Assembly: GCA_964567085.1 (NCBI GenBank)
Contig: CAZMKU010000084.1
Coordinates: forward strand, 1 to 7,498
Source: SVTX01 sp964567085
GTDB lineage: Bacteria; Bacillota; Clostridia; Oscillospirales; CAG-272
Reading direction: 5' to 3'
DNA: 7,498 bases
Below, piece after piece: positions 1 through 6,424 of this stretch. Numbering within the stretch: position 1 is the stretch's first letter; every line of letters begins with the position of its first letter. A program made the position numbers and the translations under genes. The notes below the pieces were generated by a model that saw only the letters and a program-made list of their open reading frames with translations, made no database searches and had not been told where the DNA came from.

Positions 1-2
1 AC

Positions 3-986
3 GTTCAGGCGGCGTTCAGCTACACCACAGGACCCGTATATACGCTCGATTACTACAAGCAGTATGCAAGGCAGCTTGAGGAAATGGGCGCGCACTCCAT
101 CTGTATCAAGGATATGGCAGGCCTTCTTAAGCCCTACGACGCGTACGATCTCGTAAAGGCGATAAAGGAGACCGTAAGCATTCCCGTACAGCTTCATACC
201 CACTACACCTCGGGTCTTGCTTCAATGACGCTTCTCAAGGCGATCGAAGCAGGCGTTGACGTGGTTGACACCGCTATGTCTCCTATGGCTATGGGTACGT
301 CCCAGCCTCCCACGGAATCCCTTGTCGCAACGCTTCAGGGAACGGAATACGACACGGGCATCAAGCTCGCAGATCTCGATAAGATCACAAAATACTTTAC
401 ACCCCTTCGTGAAAAGTATCTCGCGGAAGGACTTCTTAACCCCAAGGCTCTCAAGGTTGACGTAAACGCGCTTATTTATCAGGTTCCCGGCGGTATGCTC
501 TCAAACCTTATGTCACAGCTCAAGCAGGCAGGGAAGGAGGATAAGCTTACCGAGGTTCTCGAGGAGGTTCCGAGGGTTCGCGCGGACGTAGGCTATCCCC
601 CTCTTGTAACCCCCTCCTCGCAGATCGTTGGCACACAGGCGGTGCTGAACGTACTCAACGGCGAAAGATACAAGATGGTTACAAAGGAATTCAAGGGCAT
701 CGTTCGCGGTGAGTACGGTAAAACTCCCGTTGCTATCGACCCCGAATTCGCAAAGAAGATAATAGGCGATGACGAGGTGATCACTCACCGTCCCGCAGAC
801 GACCTCTCCCCCGAGCTTGAAGCGCTCAGGTCAAAGATCCCCGCGGGCTATCTCGAGCAGGACGAGGATATTCTCTCGTACGCTCTCTTCGAGCAGGTTG
901 CTCTTAAATTCTTCGAATACAGAAAAAATCAGAAATACGGCGTTGATGCAAATGCCGACAAGGCATCGGGCGTTCACACCATCTGA
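3..986 (+). CDS. Biotin-dependent carboxyltransferase, oxaloacetate decarboxylase alpha / PycB type (5'-truncated)
   Basis: This is the carboxyltransferase subunit that moves CO2 between biotin and a 2-oxoacid (oxaloacetate/pyruvate). It is cytosolic and linked to pyruvate-oxaloacetate metabolism. The reading frame is open from the left edge, so about 327 C-terminal residues are seen and the true start lies upstream. An internal ATG at 84 falls within conserved sequence and is not the start. Visible signatures are SYTTGPVYTLDYY, the KDMAGLL motif whose Lys (codon 108-110) is the expected carbamylated metal ligand, and the HTH metal-binding pair (codons 195-203). The downstream conserved helical domain (VPGGMLSNL, PRVRADVGYPPLVTPSSQ) is also present. 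The protein stops after a short tail with no A-M-K-M biotinyl domain, so a separate biotin carrier is expected elsewhere. A strong terminator follows, so this is the last gene of its unit. Which 2-oxoacid enzyme it serves cannot be decided from this subunit alone. Confidence 0.93.
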   Translation, partial: VQAAFSYTTGPVYTLDYYKQYARQLEEMGAHSICIKDMAGLLKPYDAYDLVKAIKETVSIPVQLHTHYTSGLASMTLLKAIEAGVDVVDTAMSPMAMGTSQPPTESLVATLQGTEYDTGIKLADLDKITKYFTPLREKYLAEGLLNPKALKVDVNALIYQVPGGMLSNLMSQLKQAGKEDKLTEVLEEVPRVRADVGYPPLVTPSSQIVGTQAVLNVLNGERYKMVTKEFKGIVRGEYGKTPVAIDPEFAKKIIGDDEVITHRPADDLSPELEALRSKIPAGYLEQDEDILSYALFEQVALKFFEYRKNQKYGVDANADKASGVHTI

Positions 987-1000
987 CTTTGACAAATATT

Positions 1001-1044
1001 AACAGCTGCAAATAGCGTTCGTTCGCTATATGTAGCTGTTTTTT
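1001..1044 (+). terminator. Rho-independent terminator after the carboxyltransferase gene
   Basis: The stem arms 1002-1017 and 1024-1039 pair over 16 positions with one G-U pair and one A-A mismatch, around the loop TTCGTT (1018-1023). A run of six T follows at 1039-1044. It begins 15 bases after the stop codon. Confidence 0.92.
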
Positions 1045-1053
1045 GTGTATATT

Positions 1054-1099
1054 GACAACATATAGTTGTCTGTGTGTGCAAATCACACAAGACATTGTG
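1054..1099. other. Cluster of overlapping short dyads in the intergenic region
   Basis: GACAAC (1054-1059) and GTTGTC (1065-1070) form a perfect 6-5-6 dyad. Directly after it, TGTGTG (1073-1078) and CACACA (1084-1089) form a second 6-5-6 dyad. The second extends with GTCT/AGAC (1068-1071 with 1090-1093) around a bulged G, giving a 10-bp stem. CACAA (1086-1090) can instead pair with TTGTG (1095-1099). The first two structures share bases 1068-1070, so as RNA they would compete. There is no T-run, so this is not an obvious terminator. The role is unknown: it could be an operator pair for rsmE, a transcript-end structure, or chance in repetitive TG-rich DNA. Confidence 0.4.
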
Positions 1100-1130
1100 C
1101 AGAATTGTGTTTATGGGCGTTTTTTCGTTG

Positions 1131-1144
1131 ACTATATATATAGT
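1131..1144. repeat. Perfect 14-bp AT palindrome
   Basis: ACTATATATATAGT is fully self-complementary. It lies about 70 bases upstream of the rsmE -35 box. It could be a protein-binding site or simply low-complexity AT-rich DNA. No function can be assigned. Confidence 0.3.
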
Positions 1145-1215
1145 TTTCGCACTTTAAAATAATTGATAAATTGTAAATATTGTAATTTTAATCGTGTTTT
1201 TTTACAAAAAAGCAG

Positions 1216-1244
1216 TTGACAAATTATGCACTTTGTATTATAAT
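1216..1244 (+). promoter_or_regulatory. Consensus sigma-A promoter for rsmE
   Basis: TTGACA (1216-1221) and TATAAT (1239-1244) match both hexamers perfectly with a 17-base spacer. The upstream DNA is rich in A and T tracts, like an UP element. Transcription should start near 1251, leaving a T-rich leader of about 68 nt before the rsmE ATG at 1319. This placement also excludes any rsmE start at or before about 1250. Confidence 0.88.
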
Positions 1245-1318
1245 AGTTGAGTAATCTTGGTTTTTTGTCCGTTATTTTTTACAAAGCCTTAGTTGGTTAT
1301 GCTAAAATCGGAGGTTAT

Positions 1319-2059
1319 ATGCCGCGTTTTTTTGTTGGACCCGAGTCTATTGAGAATAATTACGTAAAAATTTTAGGCGACGATGCGCGCCATATATCGC
1401 GTTCACTCAGAATGGCTGCAGGCGAGAGCATTACCGTTTGCGATATGCAGGGAAATGATTACAGCTGCGTGCTTGACGCGTTTGCCGATACCTACGTCGG
1501 CGCAAAAATACTAAGCTCCGCGCCCGTTGAAAGTGAGCCCCCGTTTTACGTGCACTTATATCAGGCACTCCCCAAGGGTGAGAAGCTTGACTACATAATT
1601 CAAAAGGCGGTCGAATGCGGAATTTCGGAGATCACGACCTTCAATAGCGAGCGCTGCATCGCTAAGGAAAAATCAAACGAAGCGTCAAAGCTTGCCCGCC
1701 GTCAGAGAATTTCTCTTGAAGCGGCAAAGCAATCGGGCAGAGGAATCGTGCCAAGGATCAACTCCACGGTTTCCTTCAATCAGATGATCGACTCGGCTCT
1801 TGAGTACGACCTCGTTCTTTTCTGCTACGAGAGGGCAACGGCATCACTCAAGACACTTCTTGAGGAGTTCAGAACGAAAAATACCGACAGGCCCGGAATA
1901 GCGATCATCATTGGCAGCGAGGGCGGTTTTTCCGAAAAGGAAGCCGATATAGCCAAAGAGCGCGGTATGAATATCGTAGGGCTTGGAAAGAGAATTTTAA
2001 GAACCGAGACCGCGTCGAGCTTTTTGCTTGGCTGTCTCGTTTATGAATTTGAATTATAA
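1319..2059 (+). CDS. rsmE: 16S rRNA (uracil(1498)-N3)-methyltransferase RsmE
   Basis: The enzyme methylates N3 of U1498 in helix 44 of 16S rRNA, in the ribosome decoding region, using S-adenosylmethionine. The 246-residue product is close to the usual length of about 245-255. The N-terminal PUA-like part begins MPRFFV and contains HISRSLRMAAGE. The C-terminal SPOUT (trefoil-knot) domain shows LPKGEKLDYIIQKAVECG (about residues 83-101), the GSEGG loop (199-203) and GLGKRILRTETA (221-232), which form the cofactor pocket. The start is ATG 1319: it is preceded by GGAGG at 1310-1314, although the 4-base gap is tight, and it gives the family N-terminus. An in-frame TTG at 1247 sits at the transcription start and would add an unconserved tail. 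The gene has its own strong promoter and, unusually, is not preceded by prmA. Confidence 0.95.
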   Translation: MPRFFVGPESIENNYVKILGDDARHISRSLRMAAGESITVCDMQGNDYSCVLDAFADTYVGAKILSSAPVESEPPFYVHLYQALPKGEKLDYIIQKAVECGISEITTFNSERCIAKEKSNEASKLARRQRISLEAAKQSGRGIVPRINSTVSFNQMIDSALEYDLVLFCYERATASLKTLLEEFRTKNTDRPGIAIIIGSEGGFSEKEADIAKERGMNIVGLGKRILRTETASSFLLGCLVYEFEL

Positions 2060-2116
2060 TTTCATTTATATAAATTATAAGTATTTAAAACCCCAGAAAT
2101 TAAAAGAGGTAATTTT

Positions 2117-3202
2117 ATGTCAAACAGATTGTTTCAAACAGTAATCAACCAGATGAAGTCCGCTATAGATCGCACTATCGGTGTAATTGATGAAAACGGC
2201 GTTATCATCGCATGCTCCGAGCTCGTTAAGATCGGCGAGATCAAGCAGGGTGTAAGAGACGAGCTTACGTATACGACTGATATCGTTGTGTCAGGCGGAT
2301 ATACATACCGTCCCATCTCTGCAGGCTCCAAGAACGAATACGTGGTATTTATGGAGGGCGACGACAAGATGGCTGAAAAGATGTCCAAGCTCCTTGCCGT
2401 TTCTCTTACAAACATCAAAAATCTCTACGATGAAAAGTATGACAAGGGCTCCTTTGTCAAAAACATCATTCTTGATAACATACTCCCCAGTGACATTTAT
2501 ATCAAATCCAAGGAGCTTCATTTCAACACGGAAGAGAACAGAATCGTGTTCCTTATCAAGTTCTACGGAAAGACTGATATGATGCCCTTCGAAATGCTCC
2601 AGAATATGTTCCCCGACAAATCCAAGGACTACGTTATCAGCGTAGGCGAGCACGACATCGTGCTTGTTAAGGACGTTAAGCCAGGAACTGATATGAAGGA
2701 AATCGAAAGAATCGCCACAAACATCTCTGACACACTTTCCTCTGAATTCTATACAAAGGTAAATATCGGTATCTCCACTATCGTTGAAAATCTCAAGGAT
2801 CTCGCAAGAGCCTACAAGGAGGCGCAGATCGCCCTTGAGGTTGGAAAGGTATTTGAAACCGAGAAAAATATCATCAGCTACGAAAACCTTGGCATAGGCA
2901 GACTCATCTACCAGCTTCCTACAACTCTCTGCGAAATGTTCCTCCAGGAAGTATTCAAGAGAGGTAGCCTTGAGTCCCTCGACCGCGAAACTCTTATGAC
3001 GATCCAGTGCTTCTTTGAAAACAACCTCAACGTATCCGAAACGTCCAGAAAGCTTTTCGTACATAGAAACACTCTCGTTTACAGACTTGAAAAGATCAGA
3101 AAGATCACGGGTCTTGATCTCCGTGAGTTTGAACACGCTATCACGTTCAAGGTAGCTCTTATGGTTAAGAAATACCTCAGCTCCAAGCCCTCAAAATTCT
3201 AA
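2117..3202 (+). CDS. CdaR/PucR-family transcriptional regulator (sugar-diacid-recognition-like)
   Basis: This is a predicted cytosolic DNA-binding regulator of 361 residues. The N-terminal part (about 1-130) has the layout of the diacid-recognition domain of CdaR: a helix ending in an ID.TIGVIDENGVIIACS strand-turn-strand, then IGEI. The middle (about 140-270) resembles the degenerate GGDEF-like domain of PucR proteins, ending VNIGIS...L..AYKEAQIALEVG. The C-terminal PucR helix-turn-helix is clear: FFENNLNVSETSRKLFVHRN, continuing T-L-V-Y-R-L-E-K-I up to residue 327. RBS AGAGGT (2105-2110) sits 6 bases before the ATG. Only 57 bases separate it from rsmE and I see no convincing promoter there, so it may be co-transcribed. 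Family members respond to small acids (glycerate, glucarate, allantoin-type signals), but no matching transporter or catabolic gene is nearby, so ligand and targets are unknown. Lysine codons are mostly AAG, as in greA and pstS, unlike the mixed usage in rsmE. Confidence 0.88.
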   Translation: MSNRLFQTVINQMKSAIDRTIGVIDENGVIIACSELVKIGEIKQGVRDELTYTTDIVVSGGYTYRPISAGSKNEYVVFMEGDDKMAEKMSKLLAVSLTNIKNLYDEKYDKGSFVKNIILDNILPSDIYIKSKELHFNTEENRIVFLIKFYGKTDMMPFEMLQNMFPDKSKDYVISVGEHDIVLVKDVKPGTDMKEIERIATNISDTLSSEFYTKVNIGISTIVENLKDLARAYKEAQIALEVGKVFETEKNIISYENLGIGRLIYQLPTTLCEMFLQEVFKRGSLESLDRETLMTIQCFFENNLNVSETSRKLFVHRNTLVYRLEKIRKITGLDLREFEHAITFKVALMVKKYLSSKPSKF

Positions 3203-3222
3203 TTTTGAATATAAAATTTAAT

Positions 3223-3277
3223 CAAGCGAAGTGCTTGAGTCTTATATGACTCGGCATTTCGCTTGTAATACATTTTT
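3223..3277 (+). terminator. Long hairpin, probable terminator after the CdaR-like gene
   Basis: The arms 3223-3241 and 3248-3265 pair over about 18 positions with two G-U pairs and one bulged T, around the loop TTATAT. The only T-run (3273-3277) lies 7 bases beyond the stem base, which is not ideal for intrinsic termination. It may terminate inefficiently, or act as an mRNA 3'-end stabiliser. Confidence 0.62.
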
Positions 3278-3284
3278 AGTGAAT

Positions 3285-3312
3285 TTTTCAGCTCAGAGTA
3301 AAAATATATAAT
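3285..3312 (+). promoter_or_regulatory. Possible promoter for the S41 protease-greA operon
   Basis: TATAAT (3307-3312) is a perfect -10. The best -35 is TTTTCA (3285-3290) with a 16-base spacer, which is weak. Transcription would start near 3319, placing the ATATTTG/CAAATAT dyad within the leader. The surrounding DNA is very AT-rich, so chance matches are likely. Confidence 0.4.
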
Positions 3313-3327
3313 CACTTGCATATATTG

Positions 3328-3346
3328 ATATTTGCAGACCAAATAT
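3328..3346. promoter_or_regulatory. Operator-like dyad ATATTTG-N5-CAAATAT
   Basis: Perfect 7-base inverted arms (3328-3334 and 3340-3346) flank CAGAC. The dyad lies 46 bases upstream of the protease start codon and just downstream of the candidate -10 box, a position suited to repression. As RNA it would be a weak AU stem. The binding protein, if any, is unknown. Confidence 0.35.
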
Positions 3347-3391
3347 TCATATATCGAGCTATATATTCAGTAAAAAAGGTGATAAATATTG

Positions 3392-5008
3392 ATGAAAACA
3401 TATTCATATTTAATTTGTGGGGACGCAACGTTAAATTCTATCAATGCCATCAGTGATGAGCTTGAAAGCAACAAGATCGACGGCGTCAGCTTCTCGTTCT
3501 CGAGCGCTCCTTTCTCGGTAATAGCAACAGTTGATGAAAAGATCGTTACTTTATCCACCGATGAAATTGAGGCTATGCTTATTCCCATATTTGAAAAACA
3601 GAATTTGCAAATCGTTCTCCCCGCCAATACGAAGCATTTTTCATACGTTGGCGAGCCTAAAACGAAAAATGAAAAGAAATACTCGCCCAGAGCCATGATC
3701 ATCGCGATCGCGGTAACTCTCGTCGTGTCCGTTCTTTTCACGTACGTTTTCGCAAGCGGAATTATGAAAACGCCTTCCTTCAACACTTCCGCAGGCGCAG
3801 ATGTAATTGATATTTCCGATGCGACGGATCAAGTCGAGATATTAAATAAGATATTTGCGCAATACGAATTTGACTATGATAATTTAGACAAAGACGTGCT
3901 CACGGATGCCTTACTGAAGGCGTACGTTGAGGCAAGCGGCGACAAATATGCGATCTATTACAATGCCGAGGAATATGCCGATTGGCAAAAGTCGCAGGAG
4001 GGAACCTCCGCGGGAATCGGCGTCATCGTCACCAAATCAAAAATTACGGTTAACGATGAAGCAATAACGGTCGTTGAAATTCTATACGTTAATCAAAGCT
4101 CTCCCGCAAAGGCGGCGGGAATAAATATCGGTGACTGCATTTACGCTATCAATCAAGACGGCAAGCAGGTGCTGGTCAATTCAGTAGGATACGACGAGGC
4201 GACCGATCTTTTGCTTGGTGAGGAGGGAACTGTAGCCGATATTTCAGTTTACAGAAAAAACGAGGCCGGAGACTACACCTCGATTGACTTCTCAATCACA
4301 CGCGCCGAATACGAAAGCGACACGGTTTTGGGTAGCGTTTGTGAGACCGACTCTCGCGTTGGCGTAGTTAAGCTTTTATCCTTTGGGCTTAAAACTCCCA
4401 AGCAATTTTCAAAGGTGGTTGACGAGCTTTTAGCGCAGGGCTGCGAATATTTTATATTCGACCTTCGTTCAAACCCCGGGGGAGATCTCAATGCGATAAA
4501 GGCAATTCTCTCATATTTCCTTAACGAAGGCGACCTTATTCTCTCCGTAGAATATAGCGACGGCACAAAAAACGAGCATTTCGTTACCACCACAAGCTTT
4601 GATGAGAACAGCTCATATTACGGCTGCTCGATAACGAAGGATGATATTGGAAAATACAAAAATCTCAAATTCAACGTTCTGACCGACGAGAGCACGGCAA
4701 GCGCCGCGGAGCTTTTCACCGCGACCGTGCGCGATTACGAGCTTGGAAGAATAATCGGTGAGGCGAGAACCTATGGCAAGGGCTGTATGCAGACTATATT
4801 GCCGCTTACCTCCTACGGAATCGAGGGCGGGCTTCGCGTTACGACAAGTATGTATTTTTCAAAGAGCCATACGGTCTATCATAATATTGGAATCGTGCCC
4901 GATATTATTGAGCCTCTGAACGAGGAGGCTGAAAAGTTCAGCACCTACAACCTGCCACATGAGAAGGACAATCAGCTTCAGGTGGCGATCAACGATTTAT
5001 TGAAGTAA
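3392..5008 (+). CDS. Membrane-anchored S41 (C-terminal processing, CtpA-like) serine protease
   Basis: This is a predicted Ser/Lys protease acting outside the membrane, of the family that trims C-termini or degrades envelope proteins. The 538-residue product has a cytosolic region (1-100), one membrane helix (about 102-123, MIIAIAVTLVVSVLF), a PDZ domain (about 205-310; PAKAAGINIGDCIYAIN) and the S41 core. FDLRSNPGGD (about 357-366) is the family's conserved strand and turn. The catalytic Ser437 lies in STASAAE and Lys463 in TYGKG, 26 residues apart, against 25 in E. coli Prc. ATG 3392 is chosen because GGTGAT (3378-3383) is an 8-base-spaced RBS; a TTG directly before it is equally in frame. 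The cytosolic region is longer than the few residues usual before a CtpA signal anchor and seems to be a separate small alpha/beta domain. greA follows 30 bases later, so the two are probably co-transcribed. The substrate is unknown. Confidence 0.92.
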   Translation: MKTYSYLICGDATLNSINAISDELESNKIDGVSFSFSSAPFSVIATVDEKIVTLSTDEIEAMLIPIFEKQNLQIVLPANTKHFSYVGEPKTKNEKKYSPRAMIIAIAVTLVVSVLFTYVFASGIMKTPSFNTSAGADVIDISDATDQVEILNKIFAQYEFDYDNLDKDVLTDALLKAYVEASGDKYAIYYNAEEYADWQKSQEGTSAGIGVIVTKSKITVNDEAITVVEILYVNQSSPAKAAGINIGDCIYAINQDGKQVLVNSVGYDEATDLLLGEEGTVADISVYRKNEAGDYTSIDFSITRAEYESDTVLGSVCETDSRVGVVKLLSFGLKTPKQFSKVVDELLAQGCEYFIFDLRSNPGGDLNAIKAILSYFLNEGDLILSVEYSDGTKNEHFVTTTSFDENSSYYGCSITKDDIGKYKNLKFNVLTDESTASAAELFTATVRDYELGRIIGEARTYGKGCMQTILPLTSYGIEGGLRVTTSMYFSKSHTVYHNIGIVPDIIEPLNEEAEKFSTYNLPHEKDNQLQVAINDLLK

Positions 5009-5038
5009 AAATTTTGTTTAAATACAAGGAGAAACACC

Positions 5039-5533
5039 ATGACAGATAACAAGCAGCTTTATACTCCCGAGGGCTTCAAGGAGCTCACAGACGAGCTCAA
5101 CTACCTCAAGACAGTAAAAAGAGAAGAAATCAAGGAAGCAATTGCCGTAGCAAAGTCCTTCGGTGACCTTTCCGAAAACGCTGAATACGACGAGGCAAGA
5201 ACAGAGCAGGCAAAGACGGAAGCCCGCATCACAGAGCTTGAATTCCTCGTTGACAACGCGGTTGTAGTTGACGAATCCAAGGTTGACACAAGCGTAATCT
5301 CTCTCGGCTCGGCAGTTGTTCTTTACGACATTGAAGACGAGGAGGAAGTAAACTACAGCATCGTAGGCTCTAATGAAACAAACCCTCTCGAGGGTAAGAT
5401 ATCCGACCAGTCTCCTATCGGTAAGGCTCTTATGGGTAAGAAGGAGGGCGACTCGGTTTCTATCGACACTCCCGCAGGAACTCTCAAGTTCAATATTTTG
5501 AAGGTCGCAAGAGCAACACGCGGCAAGAACTGA
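5039..5533 (+). CDS. greA: Transcription elongation factor GreA
   Basis: GreA enters the secondary channel of RNA polymerase and stimulates cleavage of backtracked transcripts so that stalled complexes resume. The 164-residue product compares with 158 in E. coli. The N-terminal coiled coil (about 8-80) carries the conserved tip GDLSENAEYDEAR, with Asp43 and Glu46 matching the catalytic acidic pair (Asp41 and Glu44 in E. coli). The C-terminal FKBP-like domain (about 85-160) contains the family's SIVGSNETNP, ISDQSPIGKALMGKKEGD and typical F.I..V strand. RBS AAGGAG (5026-5031) lies 7 bases before the ATG. It sits between the S41 protease gene and a membrane-protein gene with short gaps. It lacks the Lys-tRNA synthetase (lysS) neighbour that often follows greA. 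Confidence 0.97.
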   Translation: MTDNKQLYTPEGFKELTDELNYLKTVKREEIKEAIAVAKSFGDLSENAEYDEARTEQAKTEARITELEFLVDNAVVVDESKVDTSVISLGSAVVLYDIEDEEEVNYSIVGSNETNPLEGKISDQSPIGKALMGKKEGDSVSIDTPAGTLKFNILKVARATRGKN

Positions 5534-5547
5534 TTTTGGTGCAAAAT

Positions 5548-6303
5548 ATGAATGACAATAATAAGTATTCAGGCGAGGAAAAGCTTGAAGCGAGCGACGT
5601 ATCTCTTGCCCAAGAAAGCAAAACAGCAAGAAAGCTCGGCAACTTCTGGTATCACAACAAGTGGACCATTATTATTGTAACCTTCTTTGTGTCAGTTGCC
5701 GTAATAGTTGCGGTTCAATTGCTCACAAGAGTAAAATACGACGTAAACGTAACGGTTTGCGGCCCGCATCTTCTTGATAGCGAAAAGCTCTACTATGCAA
5801 GCAACGACTTGAATAACAAGCTTGACACCGACATCAACGGCGACGGCAAGAAAACTGTTTCGATCGTAAATTATTCCGTTTTTTCCGAGAGCGAGCTTAA
5901 CGCGATAAACAAATCCCAAAAGGATAACCGCGGAAATTACGTAAAAATAGTTGAGCAATCCGATAACCTTTCGCAATATAAGCAGTTCATTCAGTACTCA
6001 CAGACAGGCGATTCCTACATATTCATTGTAAGCAAATACGCTTACGAGCCCCTGAAGAATGCCGATCCATCAAGACTTGTTCCGATATCCGAGATCTTCG
6101 GCTCAGATCTGCCCGAGGGCACGCTTGACGACGGCTACGGCATTAAGCTCTCTGAAACAGCTTTGTATAAGGATAGCGCGGCTCTCCAGAGCTTTGCCGA
6201 GGATTATATCATTTGTATTTGCAGGCTTACCGATATGGCAGGCAAAAAGCAAAGGAATATCTACGAGCAGAATATTGAATACCTAAAGGATCTCGTAAAA
6301 TAA
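5548..6303 (+). CDS. Single-pass membrane protein with extracytoplasmic domain, function unknown
   Basis: I do not recognise a named family. The 251-residue product has a charged cytosolic tail (1-38), one membrane helix (about 39-59, starting WTIIIVTFF after HNK) and an outward-facing domain of about 190 residues. An acidic loop at 93-101, DTDINGDGK, resembles a calcium-binding loop of dockerin/EF-hand type, but the usual last acidic ligand is not evident. Later sequence (QTGDSYIFIVSKYAYEPL, then LVPISEIFG) has the alternating pattern of an alpha/beta fold, perhaps like a solute-binding protein; that is weak inference. ATG 5548 is chosen because GGTG (5538-5541) precedes it by 6 bases; in-frame TTG 5536 and GTG 5539 would add four or three residues. 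It starts within 15 bases of the greA stop and ends at a strong terminator, so it is the last gene of that operon. Confidence 0.8.
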   Translation: MNDNNKYSGEEKLEASDVSLAQESKTARKLGNFWYHNKWTIIIVTFFVSVAVIVAVQLLTRVKYDVNVTVCGPHLLDSEKLYYASNDLNNKLDTDINGDGKKTVSIVNYSVFSESELNAINKSQKDNRGNYVKIVEQSDNLSQYKQFIQYSQTGDSYIFIVSKYAYEPLKNADPSRLVPISEIFGSDLPEGTLDDGYGIKLSETALYKDSAALQSFAEDYIICICRLTDMAGKKQRNIYEQNIEYLKDLVK

Positions 6304-6318
6304 AATATTATTTAATAT

Positions 6319-6351
6319 AAGACAGACGACTTCACATCGTCTGTCTTTTTT
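6319..6351 (+). terminator. Rho-independent terminator ending the protease-greA operon
   Basis: Perfect 11-bp arms AAGACAGACGA (6319-6329) and TCGTCTGTCTT (6337-6347) flank the loop CTTCACA, followed by T through 6351. It starts 15 bases after the membrane-protein stop codon and separates that operon from pst. Confidence 0.95.
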
Positions 6352-6355
6352 GCAA

Positions 6356-6388
6356 TTTACATAAACATTACATTTCTCATACTTCACT
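6356..6388 (+). promoter_or_regulatory. PhoP/PhoB-box-like direct repeats upstream of pstS
   Basis: Three 11-base units, beginning TTTACA (6356), ATTACA (6367) and CATACT (6378), keep TAC in exact 11-base phase. Two of them match the Bacillus PhoP repeat TT(A/T/C)ACA closely. The array ends 8 bases before the candidate -35, a placement typical of activator sites in Pho promoters. The assignment rests on pattern plus the pst context. The third unit is poor. Confidence 0.5.
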
Positions 6389-6395
6389 ATGGTGG

Positions 6396-6424
6396 TTGAA
6401 ATTTTTTCTTTTCGGTATAATAAT
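6396..6424 (+). promoter_or_regulatory. Candidate pstS promoter
   Basis: TTGAAA (6396-6401) pairs with AATAAT (6419-6424) at a 17-base spacing. An overlapping perfect TATAAT (6416-6421) would leave only 14 bases. A suboptimal core next to activator-like repeats fits a phosphate-regulated promoter. Transcription is expected from about 6425-6431, leaving a short leader of 25-30 nt. Confidence 0.6.

Noticed and set aside
1128..1160. Second promoter upstream of rsmE (TTGACT with TAAAAT)
   Set aside because: The 21-base spacing is too long and the perfect promoter at 1216-1244 already accounts for rsmE.
1247..1318. Upstream TTG extension of rsmE by 24 residues
   Set aside because: The TTG lies within 3 bases of the -10 box, at or before the expected transcript start, and the extra residues lack family similarity. 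ATG 1319 has a GGAGG and gives the MPRFFV start.
2049..2081. Promoter for the CdaR-like gene (TTGAAT with TATAAA or TATAAG; TATAAT at 2055)
   Set aside because: The spacings are 14 or 21 bases, and the perfect TATAAT has no acceptable -35. The matches are expected in such AT-rich DNA.
2291..3136. Long antisense reading frame (281 codons) opposite the CdaR-like gene
   Set aside because: The AAG/CTT/CTC-rich codon use of the sense gene leaves the opposite frame free of stops. The antisense product shows no recognisable domain and the sense gene is clearly real.
5018..5629. Antisense reading frame (203 codons) opposite greA
   Set aside because: It fully overlaps a certain greA, its cysteine-rich product has no recognisable features, and it has no RBS or promoter that I can see.
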